Shown: in pieces, positions 13,601-24,720 of the stretch
How the letters are laid out: each line of letters opens with the position of its first letter
Position numbering within the stretch: position 1 is the stretch's first letter
Source: Neurospora intermedia
Taxonomy: Eukaryota > Ascomycota > Sordariomycetes > Sordariales > Sordariaceae
Assembly (NCBI GenBank): GCA_037102815.1
Contig: BTPP01000006.1
Span: forward strand, 2,418,001 to 2,482,000
Length of the DNA: 64,000 bases
Direction: 5' to 3'
The notes under the pieces: model-generated
What the model saw: only the letters and a program-made list of their open reading frames with translations
What the model was told of the DNA's origin: nothing
Databases searched by the model: none
Program-made: the position numbers and the translations under genes

Positions 13601-13825
13601 GGAGGTGAGAACGGTTCGGCAGGGACAATGCCGGACACGGAAATCTTGATGCTCTATCCACGACCGCTCCGCGCACGCACACGCGCACGCACATACACAA
13701 CAAAATATTCAGAGTCAGTGTCGACGATACGCAACCATCATGACCGTTGAGCGAGGATATAATGTAGGTTTTGGGTTCAAGGCATTCTGCTCTTCGTCGC
13801 TTGATATGGGTTGGTGGTAATACTA
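10623..13825. other. Intergenic: 3' flank of the copper-fist gene and gene-free DNA
   Basis: The first several hundred bases are AT-rich and suit a 3' UTR and terminator region for the upstream gene. No convincing coding exon was seen in the rest. Several copies of GCTAGGG/CTAGCCC occur between about 11.7 and 12.4 kb without any array structure. A short CA/CG-rich purine-pyrimidine run lies at about 13674-13700. Confidence 0.45.
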
Positions 13826-14268
13826 ATGAGAAACTCTACTCGCACGTTGAGAAAACTCTATTCGCACGTGGAAAGAAAAGGCCTTTTCAACGTCTCTTTT
13901 CGTACTCCAAATCGTATAAGAAGAACCCAAAAAGTATCTTGGATTTTTTCTCATTTTTTTCTCTATCTAACACTCCTACTTCGAACAACACTCGGCCTTA
14001 GTAGCCCTAGAAAATCGTAAGGAAAGAGTAAGATAATAAATAAATAATTATTAAATTTTAGTATCTAAAAGAGAAGGAAAGTAGGATCTAAACAACGCTT
14101 AGGGCTATAAGCTTGGTTTATACCTCCAAAAATCTGTTAAAAATCAACGAGTAGTTTAATAATACACTTGGCCTCTTATACCGAAGTTTGACTAAGTTAT
14201 AATTAGAAAAGCAAAAGTACTTCCACGTGCGAATAGAGTTTTCTCAACGTGCGAGTAGAGGTTCTCAT
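13826..14268. mobile_element. 443-bp MITE-like element with 48-bp terminal inverted repeats
   Basis: 13826-13873 and 14221-14268 are inverted repeats of 48 bp with one mismatch (outer bases ATGAGAA). The element is flanked by a 4-bp direct repeat ACTA (13822-13825 and 14269-14272), a likely target-site duplication. Each terminal repeat is built from two tandem ~22-bp units (GAGAAA(A)CTCTAYTCGCACGT), and the inner unit ends in the palindrome CACGTG. The interior is AT-rich with no coding capacity. Its terminal repeats are unrelated to those of the other two elements in the window. Confidence 0.82.
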
Positions 14269-15571
14269 ACTAATATAGCGTTTCGGACCCCTTTGCTTGA
14301 CGACCCTCTCCCTCGATATTCATGTACAAATCACGAGCAACGCCGTTGCCAAGCTGCCGTGTCTCGCAAGCCCTCGTCCCTTGAAGATATCACGTACATA
14401 TCGGCCCGTCGCCGACCCCTTTACGCTATAATCTCGGAGGTGAGGTGGACACATTTTGTGTGCCTTCATGCGGTCGCCGAAACCCTAATCTCCGTCCTCC
14501 GGCTTATGTATCGTCGCCCACACCGGGCCCGGTCTCGAGACCAGCACCGCCCGAAGCTGATTGTAGGGTTTAGCTGCCACGAATCCAACCACAGAGCGGA
14601 CCCGGGGGATTGCACGGCGCATAAAATTTGAAGGCAGAAGCAAGGACGTTCCTAGATTCATGGCTCAAAGGTACACTACCTTAAGGGTCCCCGCCATCCA
14701 CCCGCCCGCCCACGACCCGTCGCGCGTCGTCCGTCCGTCAACTATTCCATGTCCACTACAGCCATGGGAGCTAGTGGTATCACAGGAATCTAGGGTATCA
14801 AAATGTCTACAATGCTCATTTCTCGTACAGACAGCCACCTTGGGAGTACACTAAAGAATTTGCCACCCCCAGAGATCGCCCAATTCACGAGGTGCCCTTT
14901 TATATCCATGCAGGGGGTGTTATATCGTTGACACTACAGTACGGCCTTGTGTAGCTCAGCGCATCAGGGCCTCGAGAATTCCAGACGGTGAACATCGTCA
15001 GTAGTGTAGTATATGGGTCTCGTGGCATCCGTTCTCGGTCGAATTTCGTGATCAGCCACAAGCCGCGGGGCGGGGCACCAATGGTTGTTCTCACCGAAAA
15101 AAATCAAAACCCACCCCGAGCAACAATTTCACTTTTGGGTAGACGGCCGAAATGTTGCATCTCACGGACCACTGTCCACCTGGATGTCAAGAATCCGATA
15201 CCAAACCTCCACCTTCACCCCAGAATAGATTTGCTTCTGCACTACAGTACTCGTGTAGGCTCGATTCATCTGTCACCCCCCTTGGCCGGGCCAAGGGGTG
15301 TGGCGCATTGATTTACAGATGCGAATTGATTCACACAGGAAGGGTATACCTGGCTAGTTATACAAATCGCTAGCAAACCGATGTACACCCATTGCTGCGA
15401 GAAATGGGTCTAGAAGGCGTTTCTAGCCCAGACGAGTAGAACCCGATCTAGACTCAACCCCGGAAAGGCGAAAAAAAACCAAAAGGACGAACACGTGCCA
15501 AAAAGTGAAGAAACGTGAGAAGAGCTATTGACAAGCTATCGCATTTCAATGCCAAAACTGATTCATCACTA
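14269..15571. other. Intergenic between two transposable elements
   Basis: No supported gene. It contains short ACTAC/GTAGT and GTACACTAC-type words at several places, but no terminal repeats or long frames. It may include degraded repeat DNA that I cannot place. Confidence 0.4.
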
Positions 15572-15672
15572 CTTGGGGATTAGCGATGGCTGGGTGGAGC
15601 CTTTTGCCAACCCCCTCTCATAAAAGAGGGGGAAAAAAATTCGTGGGACAACCGTTTAATCTAGGACAAGCG
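15572..15672 (+). repeat. Left terminal inverted repeat of the pogo-like element
   Basis: Pairs imperfectly with 18742-18842. It contains a nested palindrome at about 15610-15632: a CCCCCTCT arm, a short AT spacer and an AGAGGGGG arm. TTCGTGGGACAA and TCTAGGACAAGC follow. Confidence 0.75.
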
Positions 15673-15848
15673 CCGATCGGTACCATGCACAATCGGCTGT
15701 TAACGCTGCGCAAAACCACTTTTTGACATCGTGCACACCGGCAATACAACCACATTCAAACTCGCTGTTTCCGACCGTCTACCCCGTGAGGCTGTAAAAG
15801 TAAGCAATTTGTATATATCCATGGATTAATGGAGGTTAACGTACGGTA

Positions 15849-17950
15849 GTGGATTTTGATAAATATTTCGATGAAGTGGGGGAGGCGCCCGCTGGCTACT
15901 GTGGCGCGCGTATGTATCTGACTGCCCGTGAACGTATCGAGCGCCTTAGAATATTGCGTAAGCCGCCGACTATTAGGGAGATTGCTGCTATTACTGGGGA
16001 GTCCCGTATATCTATCTCTCGTTATGTTAAGTTGCTAGTTGAAGTTGGTAAACTAGTTATATCGACGCGCTCGAGAGGAAGGCCCTGTATGTTGATATCG
16101 GCCGAGGAGGATGCTATCGTTTCGTACGTGATGTTCTGCTTCTAGGGAAGGTTTCCTGCGTTGTACTAGATGGTGATATCGGCGGTAAATCGATTGCGCT
16201 TATTGCGGGGCGTTCTAGATACTTGTAACGTGATGTGGTTAGTTGGCTTCTTTAAAGACTATCTAGAGTTGAAGATTACGATTTACTGCGTCGTTGATAT
16301 TAAGAGGAGGTTTTGGGAGTTGAATAAAGATTCCGTTAATGAGTAGTTTAACGACTACGAATCTGTAATTAAGAAGTACAATGTTGTTGGGGGGGATATT
16401 TGGAACTGTGATGAAATGGGTGTAAGATTCGGTTGTGTGGCGGGCGGGCGCGTGAGGGTAGTTGTATTAAGGGAGTTGGCGAGGTAGAAGGTAAGTTGAT
16501 ATGGTATATTGCTCTGCTAGTAAAATTGTATGGGGGTTAATGCTTATTGTTCTTTGTATAGCCTGAGATTAACGATATTGTTAATAGAGAGTCGGCTACC
16601 CTCCTTGCTGGTATAAGTACGTTTGGTAATACTATCCTTATTTATATGATTTTTAAGACCGATCCTACTGAGGATTTTATTGCTAACGACCTCGACGACG
16701 CTATCCGGTTCGCTAGATTACCGATTGGCTTCTCGAATGTCGATTTTACCCTCGATTGGTTGAAGTATTTTAATTGGTATTCCTTCTATTTATCCCCGAC
16801 TTTTACGAAGTTGAGGGAGGAGGATGGCTACGAGTTGGGCGATGAGGGGTTCTCCTTTTAAGACTGGTTCGGCTGCGACTAGTATGGTGTTGACTATATT
16901 GGTAAGAAGTTTGATGATTTGAGTAGTGGTGTTGGGTTAAGACGGTTGTATAAATTAGTCTACCGTTTCTTGATTATTGATGGGTTTAGCAGTTATTGTA
17001 GTATGGAAGTTAAGGAGTATACCGACGCGTTTAATATTATTTTGATGGCCTTACCCCCTTACTCAACCTATATGATGTAGCCGCTTAACGTTGGAGTATT
17101 CTCGTCTCTCAAATCCTATTACTAGAAGGTATTAAGATAGTTCGTCTAATGTAGAGAGTTTAGCTTTATTCGTGCTACGTTTGTTAGAGAGCTGAAGGTT
17201 AGTTGTTAACCCTATTACTACTATTTCTCCTCCGCTAACCTTGTTAGTATATTTTCGATTCTAGTATAACCGTTTATAATATTAATAACGGATTCTACAA
17301 TATTAGGATGTGGCTAGTCAACTGTACCAAAGTGCTTCTACAAATCCGAATAAAGCAACCTAAAAAGTCTAACCCCGCTTTACCCTCGTTGTTACCTAGA
17401 GAGGACCGCTTTCGAGAAGCCACTAAAGTTATTACCTATATTAAAGACAAATACTATTATACCTTCAGTTCGCTAACGTGTAACTGTTATTACGCTGCCG
17501 AGGTTGTGATTTATGAAGCCCCGTTGATGTACGATATTGTTTAAGAATATAACCGTTAAGATCGGGAGAAGGTAGCCAACCTCGACTGTAAGATGAGGAG
17601 ACGAGTGTATAAGGTTCCTAGGGAGGGGGAGGTGTTGAGTCTTTTAAAGGGGGATTTCAATTAACGAGCTATCGAGAGGCAATAATGAGAGTGGTTAGCT
17701 GAGGAGAAGAGGTAGTTAATAGCCGTTAGATTATATAATAAGAAGATTTAAAAGCAGTTTTACAATAAGTGGGTTAAAGATCCGGTTAACGGTAAGGGGA
17801 AGGTTATATAGAAAGTCTACTTCGATAATTGGAGGAAGGAATAGTTAAAGGATGGGTATATACCGGTCTATAAGGAGGATATATTCAACGAGAGGGATGA
17901 GGAGGATGGGGATGGGTTATTTATACGTGATACTGTGGGCATACTAGTGC
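15849..17950 (+). pseudogene. Pogo/Fot1-like DDE transposase, inactivated
   Basis: An N-terminal open segment (about 15849-16145) reads as a helix-turn-helix region (REIAAITGESRISISRYVK, then RSRGRP). Further on are remnants of the DDE domain: WNCDEMGVRFG near 16400, an ESATLLAGIS segment near 16590, a FARLPIGFSN-type segment near 16710-16740, and FLIIDGFSSYC near 16967-17000. A block near 17065-17100 reads YMM-stop-PLNVGVF, where family members have HVLQPLDVGVF. The stop at 17078 therefore fits a CAG to TAG change. Many other stops interrupt the frame, and no continuous product is possible. The 3' limit is approximate. The family call rests on motif order and is robust; the exact subfamily is not. 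Confidence 0.85.
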
Positions 17951-18741
17951 TAGAGGTCTTTAAGAAAGTATGGGGTAACCCCTCTTACTTCTTCTCTGAT
18001 GACTCGGTTAATATTAATCTGGGTAATAATCCTTCTACTGTACAATACCCTTCTACCGTACTAGAGCTCCCCTCCTCTCCTCCCTACCTAATTCAATTTT
18101 AATAACCTACTATCGAGACTGCTGCCGACGTTGTTCGCCATTTCGATATATAGATAGTCAATGCCCTCTTTGAAGACGAGAGTACTTTGGTCAATGACGA
18201 TGAGGAGGAGGCTATATATAAGGAAGTCTATGAGGGGGAGAGCGATGGGGATGGGGATGAGGAGGAGGAGGAGGAGGTTGATTTGCTACTACTCCAGTCA
18301 GTTAACCGCCGTTTCTTTAACCTACCCGCCACCCCTAGACCTCACACTATATAAGTTGGACCGTTAATACTAGCTATCCCCCCCTCTACTTTATTACGGT
18401 TACGGTCTTTTGAGTCAATGCTATACTATAGGGTTATGAAGTACGTTGAGAGTATTGTAAGACCTCAAATGCAGGTAAGAAAGCAAGCCGCACGTATGAA
18501 GATTATACTAGTAAGGAGGGAGGCGGTAGTAGAGGAGGTGGCACTAGTACTAGCACTACTAGTAGAGGAGGTACTAGCACTAGAAAGTAACGAAAAATAA
18601 TTGTAATTCGTTCTTTTATTTATTTATTACCTAATTGAGTAATATACTGGATTTCTGGAAGCCTTAGACGACGTTATGTTGATGTGAAAAGTGGTGGTTT
18701 ACTATGGGGATGGGTCACTTTACTAGTGGTTTACTATGTGG

Positions 18742-18842
18742 CTTGTCCTATAATAAAAGTCTGTCCTATATTTTCGTAACCCCCTACTTAACGAGTAGGG
18801 GTTGAAAAATGGCCCCACACCCGGCCGCCCCCAACCCCCAAG
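18742..18842 (-). repeat. Right terminal inverted repeat of the pogo-like element
   Basis: Reverse complement of the left end, with substitutions and small gaps. It also carries a nested palindrome (CCCCTACT ... AGTAGGGG, about 18780-18802) in the same place as the left-end hairpin. The hairpin arms differ between the two ends, yet each stays self-complementary. Confidence 0.75.
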
Positions 18843-19755
18843 TAGTCGTGGGGAGCACGAACGCCGGATGAAGTGTACAATACAGAGGTATGTAGTGTAC
18901 TGGTAGAGTCCAATTTGGGCTGCGACCTATGCGGCTCAAAATGGCCGGGACTACCACGTCGGTTACGGTAACCAGGACCAGGGCTTCATGCATATGACTG
19001 ACTGGACTGCACTGGACTGGACTGGACTACCACAAATCCATAATCAATCATTCTCTTTTCTCGCCACCCCCTTCATTTTATACACGCTTTAAAAAGAAGC
19101 CAAGCAACTGAAGAAGAAGAAGCTCTTGGCTAACCTTCATTTCTGGAAAACAATTGGATATGTGAGCTGAGTGAGAGGCAACGGCAGTTGAGTTGACGTG
19201 ACATACAAGCACAGCTGGCTTGGTTCGGCAGTTGCAAGAGTTCCTGTCCTTCAAACCTCTGCCGGCATTTGAAGGTTAGCATGAACTGTAAAGTGGCGAT
19301 CACTTTACCTATTCTTCGAACCAAAGATGACTGCTTCGCACACCTCCAGGTCCCCGAATATTGCAAGGGTGGCTGGCGGTACCACGTTAACGACTCACAT
19401 GGCGGCAGAGGTGTAGTGTACAGTAAGTACACTACGCAGTACAACACAACTTGAAACCACTTGCACCATGACGAAGGGCGAAGAAGCTCGTCGTTGATGT
19501 CCCAACGGCCGTCGATACATGATGGAGTAAGAGAGGGTTGTTAATGCCGAACATGTGATTCCCCGATACACACTATCTTTTCTGGTTAACCAACCAAACA
19601 AGCCACTCTTTGCTAGGATTACCTCCAATATGCAAATCTGATCTTCATGTGACACGTTTCCTATATACTACTACTATCAAAATCCCCATCTGATAATAAT
19701 CCTAACTAAGGGTTCAAGCCTACCCTGCCCTAAACCTATCCTAAAGCAACACTAT

Positions 19756-19971
19756 CTGCCCTGCCCTGCCCTGCCCTTGCCCTTGCCCTTGCCCTTGCCC
19801 TTGCCTTGGACTTTGGGCTCTAGCCTCTATCTAGCCTCTGGAGCACTTCTCCCCGCTGTGGGTGTCGTGTCTTTCCCTTTATGTCGTTGCCCTAGGTGCC
19901 CTGCCCTGCCCTGCCCTGCCCTGCCCTAACCACACCCTCCCTATTTGGGCTTAAGCTAAGCTAAGCTAAGC
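19756..19971. repeat. Cluster of CTGCC, CTTGCC and AAGCT minisatellites
   Basis: Three short tandem arrays lie within about 220 bp: CTGCC passing directly into CTTGCC (19756-19806), CTGCC again (19901-19927), and AAGCT (19952-19971). Simple-sequence DNA with no coding implication. Confidence 0.8.
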
Positions 19972-22900
19972 TACACACCCTTTGTGAAGGACCGACCACG
20001 TGAAGAGATACGTATGCAGTGTACTATGTACACTAGGAAGGACTACGTATGTATGTATACCAACCTCCCGGAAACCCGACTCGTCCTCGACAAAAAAGGT
20101 GGCACCTTTTGTTGCGCTCATCGCCCATGTACTGCCCGAAAAGTGCCACTTTTTTTTTTGTCAGGAACGAGCCCGAGCACCGCACCCACCCGGACAACCG
20201 CCACGGTGGTGACATCGTTCGTTTATTACTGTACTCGTACTCCAAGCATGAAAAAGTGATGGTGATAATGGCCTGATGCGTGCGTACATTGCATATCAGT
20301 TGAAACCACCTAACTCAAGATAACACACTTTTTTTTTCATTTCATTTCATTGGCTTTGTGTGGAAAACCATGTCAATCATTCATTGGTGTACCTAGTGTA
20401 CTCTACGATATGTATGTATCCTATACAGATCGTACCATCGATCTACAAAGTGTAAAAGTCCGGGCACCCGGGGCCCCAGACCAGAAAGGAAGCGGACGAT
20501 GAAGAAGTGGCGGGGAAAAAAACACGGAGAGGCGGGGGAGCCAGGGAGATGGCCAAAGCGGGGAGGAGCCCAACAGGGGGACGCAACAGGGAGTCAGGGA
20601 CACACACACACACACGCACACGGAGAACTTTGAAGCTGGTTTGCCCGAAGAGGAGGAGGAGGGAGGCGGAAGCGAGAGAGGGTCTGTCTGTCTGTCTGTC
20701 TGTCCGTCTGCAGAACGGCCGGAGATGGCGTCGGTAGGACAGGACATAAGGACAGCACAGCACAGCACAACAGCACATGTGTGGATGTGGACAACAAAAC
20801 AAAATCGAAAAAAAAAAAAAGGACGGGAAAAGGAAAGAGCCGAGAAGGTAGTGTGGTGGGTGTGGAGCTGGCGCGAGCGAGCCGGACCTGAGCGAGGATT
20901 AAGGATTGATGATGAATGAGCAAGATGTTCGTTATCAGACGCGCTTCCTTTTACTGGCATTGCCCTGCTTCAACTTTTTGGACTAATGAGCTACTGGCTG
21001 GGATATATACTAGACTTCTGCTTTACGCACAGTACTATATACTATGACTATGGGCTGGCTTCGCGCCCATCTTACACTACTGACACTAGCTAGGCTTCTT
21101 GGCTGGCTTCGCAAGCCCTGGTTGACTGACTGACTGACTGGAGAAAATCAGGGGTAATCGGTAGACTTGTCCGACCACAGTATTCCTTGTGATCACTTAC
21201 CAAATACCAAGAGGTGCTATTGATTTTTATGGGGTGTTGGCGGGTGGCGGATAGCGGACTGATGAATGGATGGATGAATGAAAGCTGGAAGAAGAAGGGG
21301 GAAGGGAAGGCAAGGGAAGGGAAGGGACGGTCCGCCGTGTTCGTCTTTGTGACTGGAGTGTTTGAGGGGGAGAATGGATGGATGGATGGATGGATGGATT
21401 ACAGGTTTTGGACGGTATGGTTACCGTATGGTACAACGCGAGGCAAGGATACCTACCTACCTCTACATGAACGAGGTGAGAACTACACTGCACTGAGTTT
21501 GGGAGGCCGTTTAGGTATACACGCTGACTTTTAGGAAGGTCGCGCTGTGTCGTTGACCTTTGGTCTGCCCAGGGCATCTTCATTCACTTGGACAGAGGGT
21601 GGCTGGGCGAGTGTTTAAGGGTGACTAGAGAGTGAGTTGTGGGCATCAAGAACTAAGAGCCTGATGGAGGTCATGCAGATGAGCTACGTAGAGAACTGTG
21701 AAATACTCATCTGGAAGTGAGGTACCTATATATAGGTAACCAGGCTGATCATGGTGTTGTCAGGATATTGTAGGTGCAAGTATATTATCGAACTATCCCA
21801 AGATATAGAAGGTTATACTTACGGCATGGAGTCTTGAAGAGCAGATAACATGATTGGAACTTCATGGGCGTATAGTCTACTTGTCAGAAAGTCATCAGTA
21901 TGACTTGATCGAAGATCCGAGGAACCACCCATTAAGTCTGCTCAGGACTGTCACAACCCATCAGTTGCTCTGCCCGTTTGTCTACATCGGATGGAATGAA
22001 CAGTGCTCAGTCCTCACATGGGATGATAGTCCGGATAAGATGAAACACGACCGAGGAGCAGACGGTACTTTGGCATGTGCCATCTCAATAACATCAGATT
22101 GACGAGACATCCAATGCAAGTCTCGCTTGGTCACTGTGGTTTTTTTAGTTATCAGAAGGGATAAGTATATAAGGGGTATAGTGATCTAGACTAAACAACA
22201 CAAACACAATCCCGGGTAGCGTTTATTTTATATGCTACAATTAAGCAATGAAGCGAGAAAGACAATAAGACATGAAGAACCTGTCTGGATATCCAGAGGC
22301 AACTCCGCCATCTACCTACCTAGGGACTACGAACAAAGAGCTTACCTAACCACAGCCAGACAAATTTCTATTCATCCTTTGGAGACATCTGCACGCGCTC
22401 ACCGTAGATAGGTAATCATCTAAACCGGCCATTATTACATGTTCATGTCTCCCTTCAATAACACCCTACCTGCATCGGTAGTCTTTCCCTCTCAACTACT
22501 TTCCTTCGGTATTACTTCTTTGTTTGCCTTTGCTTTGCCTTGCTTTTGTCTCGTTCAAAGCTTTGCCTTTTTTTTTTTTTTTTTCTCCTTCCTTCTGCTT
22601 CATCCTTCCAATACTCCTCTTGTCAAGTTGTCACCTTTCCTCTTTCCATTTTCCCCCCTCTCTTTGCGATCTTAACAAAACGCAGCTGAAAGAAAACCAC
22701 TGAAGAAAAGGCAGCTATAAAGGAAAGAAAGCCATGCCTGTAGACTTGGAAGTTGCTCCCAGAAACTCACAACTACATAGATAGATAGCTACTTCAAACA
22801 CCTATTAAGCATATGAGAAATAGGTAACTTGAGTCCCACTTCACAAACACTGGATGGAAGTCTCCAACAATCCCATCTAATCCTCTTCTACTTCTACTTT

Positions 22901-23170
22901 GTTTTTGTTTTTTTTCACTCCACGTATAACCCATGTTTCTAGGACATGGATGTCTCATCTGATTAGAACTCTATAACGCTGATGGCTGATGAAAAGGGGT
23001 GATGGGAATTGAGATAGACACATGATTTGAATTGAATGATTCCAAGTTAGGAACCAGTCGGTCACTTGTTTCAGCATTGAGCCTTCCTTCAGCCACGGCG
23101 TCGTGAATCCGGGTTGAACGTCCGGTTGTACGTTGTAGTTCGGGTTATACGTACGTCGTGGAGAACGGCT

Positions 23171-23287
<117 letters not shown>

Positions 23288-24205
23288 TCCATTGAAGCAA
23301 AAACCCAATTGAATGTTTGCTCGAGAGAAATACGATGACAGGTCGAGACGAAAAGTTAAGCCACATCAGAAGTCAGGAGATAAATGAAGCGCCCGCCTAA
23401 GACAAACGAATCCTATCAAGATTACAAAAGACAAGAAAAAGAGAGAAAAGAAGATACAAAGGTATAGAAACCCAGGTGGTGGTAAGATAATGTACAGAAC
23501 AGAACACTCTCCGTCACTCGAACTGAACATACAAATACCTAGACACGGAAAATCGACTCCCACATCGCCAACCCTTTGGTCATCTTCGCGAACCATCATG
23601 GTCTCCATCCCCTTGCTCTTTATATATATCCTCCAAGTCACTTCATCTTACACCATCACTGTCACTATAACTACAAAATTTCCAACCATCTCTTCCTCCG
23701 GATTCTTCCCCTTCATGCGCGGTCCAAGATTTCCTCTCCCATTCACTTAATCCGTGATCTTTTCTTATACCTACCATGCAAGTCCCTCGTAAACTGCGTA
23801 AAATTACTGATCGGCTCTAGTACGGTATAACAGTGTAGAGGTAGTATCAGGCAAGATCGCTATGACAGTTCAAGGCAAAAAAATGTTCAATGATTAATGG
23901 TGTTAAAATCTTGAGACATCTCATTAGTGTCTAAACGGACACTCAGACTCAGGAATGTTTTGTCCAGTCCCAAGCAACCGACACCAGTCCAACCACAAGC
24001 CATTCGCACCACGACCGTCTGCCCTAGTCCCCTGATAATGATGACACCCAGGAGGACCAGGACCATACTCAGAACCTGCACCTGCAATGTCCTGACCTTC
24101 GTGATTCATAGGCACGAAGCTTATATCGTGCGCCATTTCCATATCCACATCCACATCCACATCCACAACCTCCGGCGTCAAATCCGTTGTCGGACTTTCA
24201 AAATA

Positions 24206-24677
24206 CTACTTCGAAGTCCCATTTCCATTCCCCGTCACAATCCCATTCCCGCTCGTAGCTCCAGATCCACTCCCATTCCCACTCCCACTGCCAGACCCGT
24301 TTCCATTGCTGGTACCATCTGACCCCACAGGGTCATCCCCAAAACAAGTAAGATACCCAGCCTTCAAAAACACCTCCGGCTCGTACGGCCTGCTGAACAG
24401 TTTTTGTTGTTGTTGTTGCTGCTGCTGCTGCTGCTGCGACTGCTGTTGGTGCTGCTGAAGGGTTTGGAGGACCAATTGCTGCTGCTTCGCCACCACCTGT
24501 TGCAGCTGAGCTTGAGCTTGGGCTTGCGATAGGGGTAAAGAAGAGGAGGGCAGTTGCGCTGGTTGAGGTTGAGGTTGGGGTTGAAGCTGGGCTTGGATTT
24601 GCTGGACCTGTTGTTGAGGCTGCTGAGGGTGATGTTGAGAAGTGGCCTCTTTTGGTTCAAACCGCTGGTGGTATGGG

Positions 24678-24720
<43 letters not shown>

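Larger units (their letters stand above)
15572..18842 (+). mobile_element. Complete RIP-degraded pogo/Fot-like DNA transposon (3271 bp)
   Basis: The element begins CTTGGGG and ends CCCCAAG, with TA directly outside both ends (15570-15571 and 18843-18844). About 100 bp at each end form imperfect inverted repeats (15572-~15672 and ~18742-18842). Both contain an internal hairpin with C-rich and G-rich arms and, further in, an AGGACAAGC word. Inside is a broken DDE transposase in plus orientation. The DNA is AT-rich, with many TAG/TAA stops where CAG, CAA or TGG would be expected. That is the signature of repeat-induced point mutation. Both ends are preserved, so the copy is full length although inactive. 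Confidence 0.9.
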
